From positions 3,810,879 through 3,874,878 of the forward strand of contig NC_067206.1 in NCBI RefSeq assembly GCF_026262505.1: a stretch of 64,000 nucleotides of DNA, read 5' to 3'. Positions 37,928-48,770 of this stretch are shown in pieces. The position numbers and the translations under genes are program-made. A model generated the notes under the pieces. The model searched no databases, was not told the DNA's origin, and saw only the letters and a list, made by a program, of their open reading frames with translations. Position 1 is the first letter of the stretch. Each line of letters opens with the position of its first letter. This DNA comes from Trichomonas vaginalis G3. Its lineage: Eukaryota; Parabasalia; Trichomonadida; Trichomonadidae.

Positions 37928-37963
37928 TTTCTAAAAGATAAAAATTTTAATTTTTCTAAAAAT

Positions 37964-38837
37964 ATGTTAGAAAAAAAAGTTTGCTGACATTGACAAGAAA
38001 TTTGAGAATGTTTTAAATAAGAACAAGGTGAAGTTAGAAAATGCTCAGATAAAGCCTATACATGACAAGTTCTTATTTGCTCAGAATGGTATAACAGGTC
38101 TAATTGCACCACCTGGGTCGGGTAAGACTTTCACTTATCTTAAAATGGCTGCACAACAACAAGAACTAGATGAGAAGAACCCATTCTATGAGTTAGTTGT
38201 TATTTGTTCGACTTCTGGTCAATTTGACCAAACCGTCAATTCGTTCAAAGATATTATAAAGAAGTCTAAGTTAGTATGTATAAAGGATACTGAGTTGTTA
38301 GATTGGATAAAGAAGTACCAAAGAAGAGTTTTGAAGTATAATGCTATAAATGAGTATATAAATTCGAAGTTTAAAGACCCAAATGAGGAAATGCAGAGAA
38401 TATTAGAGAAGAAACACTTCAGAAACAAACAGAAAGAGATAGAATACATTTCGAAGAAATTGCAATCTTACGATTGGAAGACATACCCTCATAGGTGTCT
38501 TCTTATCTTAGATGATTTCGCCTCTCATCCTTTGTTAAAGAACAGAGAACAAGATATGTGTCGAATTCTTAAGAAGCTCAGACACTTTAACATCTCAGTT
38601 GTCATTTGTGTACAGACAGCAAAGAGTTTAAGTAAGGATGTTAAAAGAATACTTACTGACATAATACTTTTCCCCGGATTGTCCGAAGACGATTTCATGG
38701 AACTTATGAAAGAGTCCATGGCAGGTAAGTTTGACAGACATGAACTATGGGAGAAGTACAAAGTCATACAAGACCCTCATACTTCTTTCAGAATTCATAT
38801 CTACGCAAACAAAGTTCAAATTGTAAAAAGTCAATAA
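37964..38837 (+). pseudogene. Genome-packaging ATPase (copy B), about one break
   Basis: This is the counterpart of the open gene at 6691-7566, with the same Walker A (APPGSGKT) and Walker B (CLLILDDF). The last 269 codons are continuous. The gene ends KSQ, without the module insertion seen in A. Confidence 0.85.
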
Positions 38838-38852
38838 AAATAAAGAGTGCAT

Positions 38853-39673
38853 CTACCCTACTTGTTTGAAGTTGTCAAAATACTCTGTTATTTTTTCTTT
38901 CAGTAATGTTAAGTCTTCTTTGAATGTAAGTATTGTACAACCTTTAATATCATAGTGTGTTTGAGGTAACGTATCTTGAACTATTTGTTTCACATCTTCA
39001 TTTGGGGTCATTGAAATCGGTAAGTTTTCGCGATAGAACCAATTTCTGTCAGATTTGTAAATCTTAGCAAGGTCGTAAAAGCTTTTGTTGTTTCTTCTGA
39101 CTAAATGCAACATAACCATATCTCTGTCTTCTTCTTTCTCCAACTCTTCAGTATAAATCATATACTTATAACTCTTTTCCTTACCTTTTGGTACCGAACG
39201 TGGTATTCTTTTCTGAATGACTTCATCTTTTGCTTGAAGTTTCTTTTCCATCTCTTTTCTCATTTCTGTATGTAAATCGTCAAGAAGTTTGTAAATATTC
39301 CAAGCATAACGTGGTGAAGCCCACATTGCAACTGCATTTACTAATAGTCTATGTACATACCAACCTCTCAAACCATTTGGCAAATTTTTATGATTTTCAT
39401 GAGTTTTAGGCGACCCCGAAAAAGTCGGTCTCGCTGTGCTTCGCTCAAAAGTTCTTGTGTGCTTTGGTTTTTGAACCAATCGTCTGTATGTTTGGTATCT
39501 GGAGAAAAACAAGCCGTCAAAATACTTTGCATTTGGTACATATCGTCTTTGACCGAACGAATTAGACGCAATTGTTTGTTATACTGTATGTACTCGTATT
39601 CTTCATTTATAGCTTCATGGACTATAACTGTTGTTGTGTTCTCTGTTGTTGACATTACTGTCTTTACATACAA
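38853..39673 (-). pseudogene. KilA-N domain protein (copy B), one or two breaks
   Basis: The N-terminal part reads MSTTENTTTVIVHEAINEEY and the C-terminal part LRGWYVHRLLVNAVAMWASP onward, both matching 7992-8798. The stretch between them is replaced by sequence related to the patchwork at 9980-10060 in A, including AAAAGTCGGTCT. Confidence 0.7.
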
Positions 39674-40012
39674 AATAAAAAAATAAATAAAAATAAAACT
39701 AACTTTATTTTTTCTATCTTAAGGAAATTCATGATTTTTGTGCTGAATTCAATAAAAATAATGTTTAGGTGAAGAGGTGAGATTTCACCTCTTTTTTTCA
39801 CCTCATTTTTCACCTCATTTCTACCCCAGTTATTTTATAAACGTTTTACATGGTAAACGTTATTTTTTAAATTTTGTGAAAACTCAACGGTTTGACACAT
39901 GCCCTAAAAATTATTTTACTCAGAATTTTGTTGCTGAATTCAATAAAAATATATTTTAGGTGAAGAGGTGAGATTTCACCTCTTTTTTCACCTAATTTTT
40001 CACCTCTTTTTT
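39674..40012. repeat. Intergenic palindromic repeats, GGTGA type (copy B)
   Basis: No gene. Two structured repeats lie at about 39760-39828 and 39942-40015: AAAATATATTTTAGGTGAAG, then the palindrome AGGTGAGATTTCACCT, then two further TTTCACCT half-sites. The architecture is as in copy A but the half-site is GGTGA instead of GTTAG. A T-rich box TTTATTTTTTCTATCTTAAG is at about 39703. Confidence 0.7.
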
Positions 40013-40965
40013 TCACAAGCGTTTTACATGAATTGTACGATGTATATTTGAAATCCTAAACAATTTCGTAGCTTCTATTTCTTCGCTGAGGATATCAAAA
40101 GTTTTAACAATGCCGAAGGTTTCTTTATACTTCTTCTTGACGTCAGATAGAAGGAAATCGTCAGCAGTTGGATAGTTTTTGTTCAGAAATGACAGCATGT
40201 CCATTTTATTTTCTACCGGCTTCTCTGCTTCTTTCTTTAAGTCAGCATAGTCGTTTCGCATACGTTCTATCTCTTTGACGGAGTAGTTATATTTCCTCAT
40301 TGCTGCTTTACATTTAGAACATTGCGGATTCATTTTTGCGTTATATTCTGAAACCTTACCTGCTAAAACAACCAAGGCGTCAATGGTTTTCTTTAAATCT
40401 GAAGCAGTTGGTTTTATCTGTTCATTCCATACCTTACCTCTTCTATCTTTATCTCTTATCTGCCATACACATTTTGCAGCTAATGAAACAAAGTTGTCGT
40501 ATGTCTTAAACCCCCCGATTTATATATGTCAGAGATGTTCTTATATACCATGTCGCAATCTTTGTCCATAACTTTATGGTTGCAATGATATCCTAGAAAC
40601 TCATAATTTACCTTTCGTATGAACTTCTTTATTTCTACTGAGTCAGTTGGTTTCACTTCTATTTCATCGAATTCAGGAATAGTGAGCTTTTGTTGTTGGA
40701 TTTCAGGTAGTTTAGGCAAATGGTCGATGAGGTCCTCCATTTCATAAAGATACTGTTCATTTTCTTCATCCTGTGCGGTACAGTCTAAATTACTTGTTAA
40801 AAGTTCTTGCTTTATTCTTTGTATTTCTGTTTCGAAAGTAGATGAAGAAGGAATGAAGCTTTTCATCTCTACTAACATAGATGTTGGATTCATGACTAAC
40901 GAGTTTGGTGCTGTTGTTTGAATTGTTGTTGTGCCGATTGTTGACATTTCTGTTCTTTTATACAA
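40013..40965 (-). pseudogene. orf304 homologue (copy B), one or two breaks
   Basis: Two large open parts match 10859-11773, including the CxxC segment NPQCSKCKAAMRKY. The likely start is MSTIGTTTIQTTAPNSLVMN, with a leader different from A's. Confidence 0.7.
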
Positions 40966-41093
40966 AATAAAAAAATAAATAAAAATAAAACTAACTTTAT
41001 TTTTTCTATCTTAAGGAAATTCATGAAAATTCAAGAGGGTAGAAATCGGGTTAGAAATCGGGTTAGAAATCGGGTTAGATCTAACCATCTACC
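40966..41093. repeat. Palindromic repeat, GGTTAG type (copy B)
   Basis: At about 41036-41106: GGGTAGAAATCGGGTTAG, with two more ATCGGGTTAG half-sites, then the palindrome GGTTAGATCTAACC, then CTACCC. Outer GGGTAG pairs with CTACCC. This is a third half-site version of the same repeat family. Confidence 0.7.
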
Positions 41094-41321
41094 CTAAACA
41101 TTATTTTTGCTGAATTCAGCAACAAAATGAACGAGGTCAGGATGTATGTAAATACCTTTGAATTCATTTATAACGCCCTTAGTAAGCTCATAAAATGCTT
41201 GTTTTGAGGTCGAGCCACTTTTGGCTCCACCGTATTCTTTCAACCAAAACTCAAGAATTTCCTGCATGAATTTTGTATAAAAAGCAACAGTCCGAATTCC
41301 GGCGGTTGCTATATTCTTCAC
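41094..41321 (-). pseudogene. KilA-N-like remnant (copy B)
   Basis: An open stretch of 75 codons encoding FKGIYIHPDLVHFVAEFSKN, the KilA-N core pattern (YVHPxLAxxxAxxxS), with KSGSTSKQAF upstream. Pieces of the same gene remain in A (about 11985-12110) and C (about 62755-62880). It is short for a KilA-N protein and probably a relict. Confidence 0.5.
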
Positions 41322-41508
41322 AAAATGCCTTATAATACTCTTCCCAGGACTTATTTTCCAACAACTTTCTAAAGTCTTTCCTAAACTGACTGACTGACTG
41401 ACGGCACAAAGTGGCTTAACGAAAACATTAATATATAAAATTCATGAAAATTCAAGAGGGTGAAAAAACAGGTGAAAAAAGAGGTGAAATCTGACCTCTT
41501 CACCTAAA
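41322..41508. repeat. Spacer with a GGTGA-type palindromic repeat
   Basis: No gene. The last 55 bases (continuing to about 41518) carry AGGGTGAAAAAACAGGTG, GAGGTGAAATCTGACCTC and TTCACCT, a looser copy of the structured repeat. A CTGACTGACTGACTGACGG run is at about 41385-41403. Confidence 0.6.
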
Positions 41509-41838
41509 TTATATTTTTTGGTCCGGGAACAACTTTCTCTCAATTGGAGCTGTAGCATACTCTTTGCGTAAGCGGTTCAGACCTTCTTCGAAGTCTTGGT
41601 CTCTCTTCGATTGAGATTGGAATTGGAATTGCTGGGGTGGAGCTTGCTGGAACAACCAAGGGTTGGGGAAGTAAGGCATAGGCTGAGGAGGGTAGTTCGG
41701 GAAGCCTTGTGGTGGGTAGTAACCTTGAGGTGGAAATTGGTAGTAATTCGGAGGTACTTGCTGGAACTGAGGTGCAGGGGCTGGTGCTTTAGGTTCCTCT
41801 GGTTTGGGAATGAACTCGGTTGGTGGGACGTCGGACAT
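41509..41838 (-). CDS. Proline/glutamine-rich protein, 109 aa (copy B)
   Basis: It starts MSDVPPTEFIPKPEEPKAPA. Residues 20-75 are P/Q/Y/F-rich (FPPQGYYPPQGFPNYPPQPM), a disordered, possibly self-associating stretch. The C terminus is charged (FEEGLNRLRKEYATAPIERK). A longer upstream frame runs through the repeat array and is not favoured. It is divergent from the 121-aa gene across the array at 41839-42258; the same arrangement, shortened, is at 7557-7982 in A. No family is recognised. Confidence 0.6.
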   Translation of the reverse strand: MSDVPPTEFIPKPEEPKAPAPAPQFQQVPPNYYQFPPQGYYPPQGFPNYPPQPMPYFPNPWLFQQAPPQQFQFQSQSKRDQDFEEGLNRLRKEYATAPIERKLFPDQKI

Positions 41839-42258
41839 TGTCTTGAAACAGTACAAATATTGTTCTGAAGCAATGCAGGTCTTGTTCTGAAGCAGTGCAA
41901 GTCTTGTTCTGAAACAGTACAAATATTGTTCTGAAGCAGTGCAAGTCTTGTTCTGAAGCAGTGCAAGTCTTGTTCTGAAAAAGTGCAAGTATTGTTCTGA
42001 AAAAGTACAAGTATTGTTCTGAAACAGAAAATTTTTCTCACAAATTGAGAGCTTTTACGGGAAATTTGTTCTGAAAAAGTTCAAGTCTTGTTCTGAAAAA
42101 GTTCAAGTCTTGTTCTGAAACAGTACAAGTATTGTTCTGAAAAAGTACAAGACTAGTTCTGAAACAGTACAAGTATTGTTCTGAAAAAGTACAAGACTAG
42201 TTCTGAAACAGTACAAGTATTGTTCTGAAAAAGTACAAGACTAGTTCTGAAACAGAAC
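41839..42258. repeat. 22-bp tandem repeat between divergent genes
   Basis: About 17 copies of GTTCTGAAACAGTACAAGTA / GTTCTGAAAAAGTACAAGAC type units, 22 bp each, with one interruption at about 42025-42065. Start codons of the divergent genes lie directly at both edges, so the array is their whole upstream region. Confidence 0.9.
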
Positions 42259-42259
42259 A

Positions 42260-42625
42260 ATGGACAACATCGAGCCATTAGATGAGGCAATTTACCTTAT
42301 AGAGATAAATGAAGTTGTTAAGCAGTACTTGGGCAAGGACAAAGCCAACAAGTCCCTCGGCTTCTGGTTGTCTGGAAGAGGTGCGCTGAAAATCGAAATT
42401 GAAACCGGAATTCCAATTCAAATACCAGAAAACACTCCTGTAGACGACATAAAGGAGATGAAGAAAGAAGCTCTTCTCAAGTTCTTTGCAAAGCGCCCAT
42501 GGATACAACTTCCAAACAGAGAGAGTCCAATTCCACGAATTATACAAATTCTCAGAGCACTGTTCCACTTCTCGGGTCAGCCGTTCTACATAACCTCAGA
42601 AGGCGACATCCAACCAGTTCAGTAA
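42260..42625 (+). CDS. 121-aa protein, unknown (copy B)
   Basis: It starts MDNIEPLDEAIYLIEINEVV at the edge of the 22-bp repeat array. The body is mixed alpha/beta (SLGFWLSGRGALKIEIETGI, KKEALLKFFAKRPWIQLPNR), ending GDIQPVQ. A 29-aa relative is at 7893-7982. No family is recognised. It is not seen at the equivalent place in A or C, so it is accessory. Confidence 0.65.
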   Translation: MDNIEPLDEAIYLIEINEVVKQYLGKDKANKSLGFWLSGRGALKIEIETGIPIQIPENTPVDDIKEMKKEALLKFFAKRPWIQLPNRESPIPRIIQILRALFHFSGQPFYITSEGDIQPVQ

Positions 42626-42739
42626 ACCTTAACGTTTAACTTCACTTTTTTATGTTTTTTGTGAAAGTGTCAAAAATAAATTGTTTTCATGAGTTTTCTA
42701 CGATGTTAGAAAAAATGTTATTTTCTAATATCTTCACAT

Positions 42740-43599
42740 TCAATACTTTTTCAGCACTTTTCCGTAGTTATATATGAAAGACAATTCGAGATAAAAGTCA
42801 TAGTACAATGGAATAATATGCTGCACACCATTTGTTGTGAACCAAACTTGAAAGTCAGAGAAACTGTTACTAGGTGGTTCGTAGAATTTAGAAGCAAAGT
42901 CATAAAGGTCCTTACCAATACATAGAAAACTATTGTTGCTTGAACTGAAACTTGCATGACACATAACATTTTGAGGGTCAAACACGTTTCTATAAACCAT
43001 CAAATCTGCTGGTGGAAGTATAAATTTAAATGGACCATCTGGTGGTAATGGTTCGTTCTGGTTTAGTAACCGAAGAAATTGTGCCCAAGAACGTTTGTCT
43101 ACTTCCCAAAATAAAAACTCTGTATCTCTTGGAGGGTTAATTTCAATCTTTTGAAATGAAACGGTGGAGTTCATCTTGTCATATTCTAGTTTCAGATAGT
43201 ATGTTCCATTTAGTAAAGAGTCGTATTTTTCTTGAAATTCCCAATAATATTTGTTCATTTGAGTTTGAAAGTCATCTAGAGTTTTCTCAAGACTTTCGTC
43301 TGAACGAACTGTAAAGATTCTCATTTCGGCAAATTTGTCTATTAGACCATCAGAACCTTTATACTGCCATGAAAATATACTGCGAACATAAATGCGTTAG
43401 TTCTATTTGAAAACAAAACTCTTCTAAATCCTATTGCCTTTGCATCTGAAGGACTTTGAAGCCAACGAATTGGATAGTCAAACCTGTATGCTCGGGATGA
43501 AATTTCTTCATCTGAAATAGTCCTACCAGCATTTGTAAAGATATAGTCTAACGGTTTTGTATCTGCTACTTTTGTTCTTTGTTTTTCAACCTGAAGCAT
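42740..43599 (-). pseudogene. orf285 homologue (copy B), about one break
   Basis: Matches 12774-13631 throughout, with the same FYEPPS/FQVWFTT/ELSFIYNY ending. See copies A and C for the open forms. Confidence 0.8.
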
Positions 43600-43704
43600 T
43601 TAATATATGTAAAAATATATTGTTTTAAAATGGTATGCCATTTCATATTTCTCATCTAACAAACAAGTTTCCCAACGGTCTTCTCCAACAAACTCAGCGT
43701 ACAT
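43600..43704 (-). CDS. Possible 34-aa gene, only in copy B
   Basis: The frame starts MYAEFVGEDRWETCLLDEKY, and the upstream T-rich leader (TTTTTTTATTTTATTTGAA) is of the type found before other genes here. It is inserted between orf285 and PolB, where A and C have only about 50 bp. It is too short for confidence. Confidence 0.35.
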   Translation of the reverse strand: MYAEFVGEDRWETCLLDEKYEMAYHFKTIYFYIY

Positions 43705-43749
43705 TTCAAATAAAATAAAAAAAATGTCACTTTTTTTAAAATAAATTTT

Positions 43750-45904
43750 TTATTTCATGCAATGTTTTATTTCTGTGCCGTCTTCAAGTATGCCCCAGGA
43801 CTTACGCTTGGAGAGGACATGAACTTCGGAAAATACCTTATCTAGCTTAAAACAGCCCATCTTTTCACCGACCATTCCCATTTCAATGAGTTTGTTGTAT
43901 CCTTCTTCGTTCGTCATGAGTGCGTCAATGTTCTCATAGTAAACCTTCACTTTCGATTTGACTTCGGAGAAGAATTTGTTGTAGTTGTCAAGGACTGCCT
44001 TTGCGAACTGAGGGTAAGACCAATGTTCGACAATAGGTTTTAATGTGGTTACTAAGCCACTTTGACCTTGAGTGAATTCGTACTTCAAAACAAAAGGAGA
44101 AAACCTTTCAACAAAGTTGTCGACCTTCTCATAATGTTTACTCTTCATCTCTTGAGGTTTCTTAATGGAATATCCCCATGTCGAATTCATAAGCAATTTG
44201 AGTGTCATTGCAAGTTTGGGGTTTGAAGCTTTCCTAATATCATACAGTTGTTGTATGACTTTTCCAACTGTATAGTTCCTTCCCGGGAACTCATCATCTT
44301 CGTTTGGAATTCCAGTCGGAATATATTGGACAAACCTCATGTATGCAGCGTTAAGGTCGACATAGTATATCTTTTTGTTTGAGTCGAACTTGTCGCAACC
44401 AATTGGTCCAGTTTGTGGAAATTCAAGTGAGTCTCTTATCTTCTGAGAAACTTCTCCTGTTATCTCATAAACATCGTCGAAGCAACCTGTTTCATATAAA
44501 ACCTTCTGACCTAACTCAGATGCTCTCCAATACAATTTGACGTCAATTGGATGTCTCAATGGAAGTTTGTTTATAGCATCTTGAAGTTCTTGCAACCTCA
44601 TTGGAAGTTCTTCTGGTTCAGGTTGGTATCCGAACATACAACCCCTTGTGGAACTGTGTACTTCTTTTGTACTAGAACTTTGTCTGGAACAACTTTTGGT
44701 CTTGCTAACAATGAAAAGTTTGTTTCGTCGTCTTTTGGTACAAAAGTTTCTGTCAGCTTGTCATCTGGAATTGGTTCCAACAAACCTTTCTCGAAAAGAA
44801 TGTTTACAGCTCTGACAATGTTGCACTTGCCTTTTCCGAACAATGGGTTTGTAAGACTTTCGTTCAACATGAAGTGGTTGTGGACAATTACAATCTTCAA
44901 CCATGGTAAGTCTTTGTCAACAACATAGTCGTCATGTGAAGAACCTTTAGCTGTAGGTATGTTGACTCGGATATTGACATTTGCCAACGGTGCAATTTTT
45001 GCCAATTGACCTCTGAGAATGTACCTTGTCTTCACACATGACTCAAGATACTTCATCTTCTCATCTGAAACAAGACCAGAGTTCCTGAGACATGTAAGAA
45101 TGCAAGGTTCATTGACAATTGTTTCAATTGAATTGTAAATTCCATACCTTGTCAAGTCAATGTCAGACTTATTTATGAACGGGAAGTATCCAGCATGTTG
45201 TCTGACTGCTTGAGGGTTAGGTTGGTACCATTCGAACTTGACACTTGCAATTCCTTCAATTGCATTCAAAATGTCTGAGTCGGAGTCAACCATTTGTTCT
45301 CTCTTTGTAGTCTTGAAAGCGTCAAGAAGTTTTGCGGCTGTTTGTTCATTGCCATGTGCATAGTAAATGTGACCATCCAAATCTGTTATGGTCAATCTGA
45401 GATTGTGTCCTTTCTTATTTCCGTCTTGAATTGCAGCAAGTACTCCATGAAGCCTTCTTTGTTCTTTCCTTCGTCAAAGTTTACTGTAAAGGTTTGACCA
45501 GATGTAATTTGACTTCTAACTTCACGGTACTTTTCATATGCATATCTTGTTCTTTCCATGGGAGCATGTGCGTCTTCACCTTTTCCTTTTTTCCTTCTCA
45601 AAGGATGCAATTGTTCGTCATGTTTCCAGTAGAATCTGGCAAAGCCGTCGTGTCCTTCAACTTGAGGTTCACTAACATCGAAAGGCATGTCCATAAGACG
45701 TTCTTCTTCTAACCTCTCTAGTCTGTTTGGATAATTGGCACGTGCTGTTTCCAAATCCATTTCGTAGCGAAGACCAGACAATTTGTCATAGACTTTTATT
45801 GGCTTTCCCTTCCTATATTTAAAATTCTTCGAAACTCTCCAACCATATCTTTGCAACTCTACTTTTATTCTAGCAGACTTTCTATCCATTCTATATGGGG
45901 GCAT
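43750..45904 (-). pseudogene. PolB: Protein-primed DNA polymerase B (copy B), two or three breaks
   Basis: Matches the open copies at 13686-15839 and 59638-61791, with motif A YYVDLNAAYMRF and motif B KLLMNSTWGYSIKK. It starts MPPYRMDRKSARIKVELQRY. Confidence 0.9.
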
Positions 45905-45938
45905 TTTTATAAAAATAAAAAAATATGTTTTTTTTTCT

Positions 45939-46523
45939 TTACTTTACATAACCGCCTGCTGCCATAAGTCTTTGACGCCAACCCATACCAGCTAATGAAG
46001 GTTGACTTGGTTTAGTTTCCAAACTAAACTTTGGTTTTGGTTTATCTTCAGTTTTTGGTTTTTCTTCTTCTATCGGTTTTTCGTCACTTTTCGGTTCCTC
46101 TGACTTTACTTCACTTGCAGGAACAGTTGTGTCGTCAACATCTTCATAAATATCATATGCCATTTGTTTTTGTTTTCCTTTCAACTTTTTGTGTTTGTTG
46201 TAAAGTTTAGAATATTTCGACTCTAAGTCAATGAGATGTTCTATAATGAACTGTTGGTCAGTGAAGTAAACTTTTCCATCTATTGTCTCGAAAGCTCCTT
46301 CAGACTTCAATATTTTATTTGTGAGAGTCTGTTTCTTTTTTGAGATACTAGCCGTTCCATTTCTATGAAAAGTGACTTTATAGTTAGGGTTTGTATTTCC
46401 AGACCTGGCACTTTCTATTATTGAATTTTTCTCTTCATCTGTAAGTTCTTTGACAGGTTTTGACAATGGTTCTGAACTTTTTGTTTGTGGTGTCAAATCT
46501 ACCGTTTCAACTTCTTCGGTCAT
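45939..46523 (-). CDS. orf194, charged protein (copy B)
   Basis: An open frame of 194 aa, nearly identical to 15872-16456. It follows the leader TTTTTTACTGAGATGAA and lies 34 bp before the PolB start. Confidence 0.75.
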   Translation of the reverse strand: MTEEVETVDLTPQTKSSEPLSKPVKELTDEEKNSIIESARSGNTNPNYKVTFHRNGTASISKKKQTLTNKILKSEGAFETIDGKVYFTDQQFIIEHLIDLESKYSKLYNKHKKLKGKQKQMAYDIYEDVDDTTVPASEVKSEEPKSDEKPIEEEKPKTEDKPKPKFSLETKPSQPSLAGMGWRQRLMAAGGYVK

Positions 46524-46542
46524 TTCATCTCAGTAAAAAATT

Positions 46543-46707
46543 TTAGTTTGGTTTGTTTTCAACTGGTTGTTGTTGTGGAGGTGGGATGGTTCCTTTAATA
46601 ATATCATTCAGTTTCACATGCTGAGCCTGACTATATGGTATCGGTTTAAATGCTGGAAGCCGACAAATCCATCTTGAACTCATTTGTCTCAATGCTGCAT
46701 TGTTCAT
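46543..46707 (-). CDS. Small gene with variable centre, 54 aa (copy B)
   Basis: It starts MNNAALRQMSSRWICRLPAF and ends QQQPVENKPN. The N terminus (RWICRLPA) and end (PVENKPN) match the C copy, but the 25 or so residues between (KPIPYSQAQHVKLNDIIKGT) are unrelated to C's (VTQRVCQVLPIPQEVLDRLK). It is preceded by the T-run leader. This looks like a cassette swap inside a small gene. Confidence 0.6.
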   Translation of the reverse strand: MNNAALRQMSSRWICRLPAFKPIPYSQAQHVKLNDIIKGTIPPPQQQPVENKPN

Positions 46708-46726
46708 TTCATCTCAATAAAAAACT

Positions 46727-47128
46727 TTACATTCCCCACGTTTGAGGCGGTTGAGGTTGGTTATTGTTTACCCACTGTTGTGCATGGTTATATCCTCTGT
46801 TAAAGAATCTTTCACCTTGGTCCATATAGTGTCCTGCTTGGTTATAGTAGTCATTTGCTTTGTTATAATAATTTCCTGCTTGTCTTCCTACATTGTCCAT
46901 CCATCCTTGAACTTTTCCTCTTGTTTCAGGATTTGGAATAAGATTTGTTGCATCTCGTGCTACATCCCAACCTTTCTGTACAGTTTGTATAATAGGTTGT
47001 GCTTTCTCTTTAAGTATACCTAATGTACTCAAAATCTTCCTTCCAACTCCAAATACACCTCTGGCTATTGTTCCCACTGCGGGCAAAAATCTGGATGCAA
47101 CTCCTGCTAACGCGCCAAATAAACCCAT
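46727..47128 (-). CDS. MGLF amphipathic protein (copy B), 133 aa
   Basis: As described for 16634-17047, ending QPQPPQTWGM. It is divergent from the integrase with 16 bp between start codons. Confidence 0.72.
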   Translation of the reverse strand: MGLFGALAGVASRFLPAVGTIARGVFGVGRKILSTLGILKEKAQPIIQTVQKGWDVARDATNLIPNPETRGKVQGWMDNVGRQAGNYYNKANDYYNQAGHYMDQGERFFNRGYNHAQQWVNNNQPQPPQTWGM

Positions 47129-47144
47129 TTCTTATAGGATAAAA
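47129..47144. promoter_or_regulatory. 16-bp divergent promoter, MGLF/integrase (copy B)
   Basis: The whole gap between the two start codons is TTCTTATAGGATAAAA. It reads on each strand as a T-run followed by a TATA/TAAGA block. The same gap is in C at 58413-58428 and, slightly altered, in A at 17048-17064. Confidence 0.5.
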
Positions 47145-48103
47145 ATGACGAATCCGAACAAGGACCCCTATGTTTCTAAGGCAACAAAGAAAGCACTTAT
47201 GATAAAAATCTTTAGTTCAACACCAAATGCTTGGTTTATGGATATCTTGGAAAACATTCCGAGAGTTAGAACAGATGGACCACCATACTGGTTAATATTT
47301 GTTGGTCAAAACACAAGATACTGTGAAGCCATACCATTATGGTCCAAAAATATTTTAGATGTGAAAACTGCTTTGACAATATTCGTTGACAAATACCATC
47401 CAACAAAACTGACATCTGACTGTGAAAGTTCTTTCAAATCAGATGATGTAAAAAACTATCTGCGTTCAAAAAATGTAAACCAATATTTCATTGTCGACCA
47501 AAACCATTCTGCTCTTGGTGTCATTGACGGTTGTATAAAAATGTTAAGAGACTTAAACCAACCACAAGGTGGTGAAGCAAATGAAATGTCATATGACGAC
47601 AAATATAGACACTTCTCCATGGCAAAGATGAGACAAGTTTTAAATATTTACAATAGCCGTAAACAAAAAGGTTTGGGAAACCACTCCCCCGAAGAAATGA
47701 AAACAACCCTGACTTAGAGAAAGACTATATATTTAATAATTTAGTCAAAAGAGACAAACAAGAAAGAATGCCGGGCTTCAAACTTCAGAAAGGTGACAAA
47801 GTAAAAATAGAAATACCTAAACGCGACCCATATGAAAATACTATTGACTATGACAACAATGGGAACCCGACAGGTACTCACATTCGTGTTCGTAAAAATA
47901 GAAGAAAGTATACAAGAGAATATTATGAAGTTTTAGGCAAACATGGCAAAATGTACAGACTGCAAGCAGAAGATAAAACTACTATTGTCAGACCTCGTTT
48001 CAAACTTGTCAAAGTTCAAGGTGGTATACTTTCAAAGACAGTTCCTAACAAATATAAGACAACTCCTGACGAATATGCTAAAGAAGTTGAAAATGACGAC
48101 TAA
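47145..48103 (+). pseudogene. INT: Retroviral-type integrase (copy B), about one break
   Basis: The N-terminal catalytic part and the C-terminal SH3-like part are both present and match the open gene in C (57453-58412). Confidence 0.85.
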
Positions 48104-48770
48104 GCAATTCTATACCATGCGTAAACTGTCATGTAAGGTGGCATGTATTCTTTACTTTGTCCCGTTGTTTGCGTATATCCTGAAACGAAATGTGTATGGT
48201 TTCCTTCTCCCTGAGTGTCACTCCAATAACAATTTATAGCAAACTGAACGTCGTCTTTAACATCATATCCTTTACCTTTTGTCATTCCTGACCAATCCCA
48301 ATTATCTATGCTTATGCCAACCTGCTTGAGATGTACTTAAATCTATGTAATGACTGTGTGCAGGTAAATTTTCACCTGAAATCGTTTTACTTCCACCTGT
48401 TTCCTTTGAAGAGTTTCACAATACAAAACCTGTCGACTATTTGTTCCCATGCACCAACACCAAACATTACTTGAGGACCTCTTGCATCCATAGATGTATA
48501 AATAGAACCTACTGGGTTCATTAAATCAAACATATGAGATATTATAGGATTGTCTCTTTTGAACTTAAAATATAGTGCAACTATTTCAGGTTTCTTCTGG
48601 TTTGTGTCAGAATATTTTTTATAATATAATCTTATTTTTCAGGGTAGGTAAAATCTTGACTATAATATTTATTTCTGTCATCTGTATAATAATATACTAT
48701 TCTCGTTTTTTCTATTGTATTATATCTTTTATATCTATAATAATCTAAATATATGTTAGCTTTTGTTCAT
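48100..48770 (-). pseudogene. Remnants of a tail-fibre C-terminal tip (copy B)
   Basis: Minus-strand pieces encode LMNPVGSIYTSMDARGPQVM and end with YMPPYMTVYAWYRIA, the phage collar/fibre-tip type module that forms the end of the fibre in copy C (from about 57030). Further upstream are tyrosine-rich pieces (RIVYYYTDDRNKYYSQDFTY). They lie directly downstream of a fibre gene that ends in a different tip. Broken, with several breaks. Confidence 0.7.

Noticed and set aside
41839-42258. CRISPR or integron-type repeat array
   Set aside because: 22-bp units abut without spacers; it is a simple tandem repeat between divergent genes. The long open frames through it arise from the repeat.
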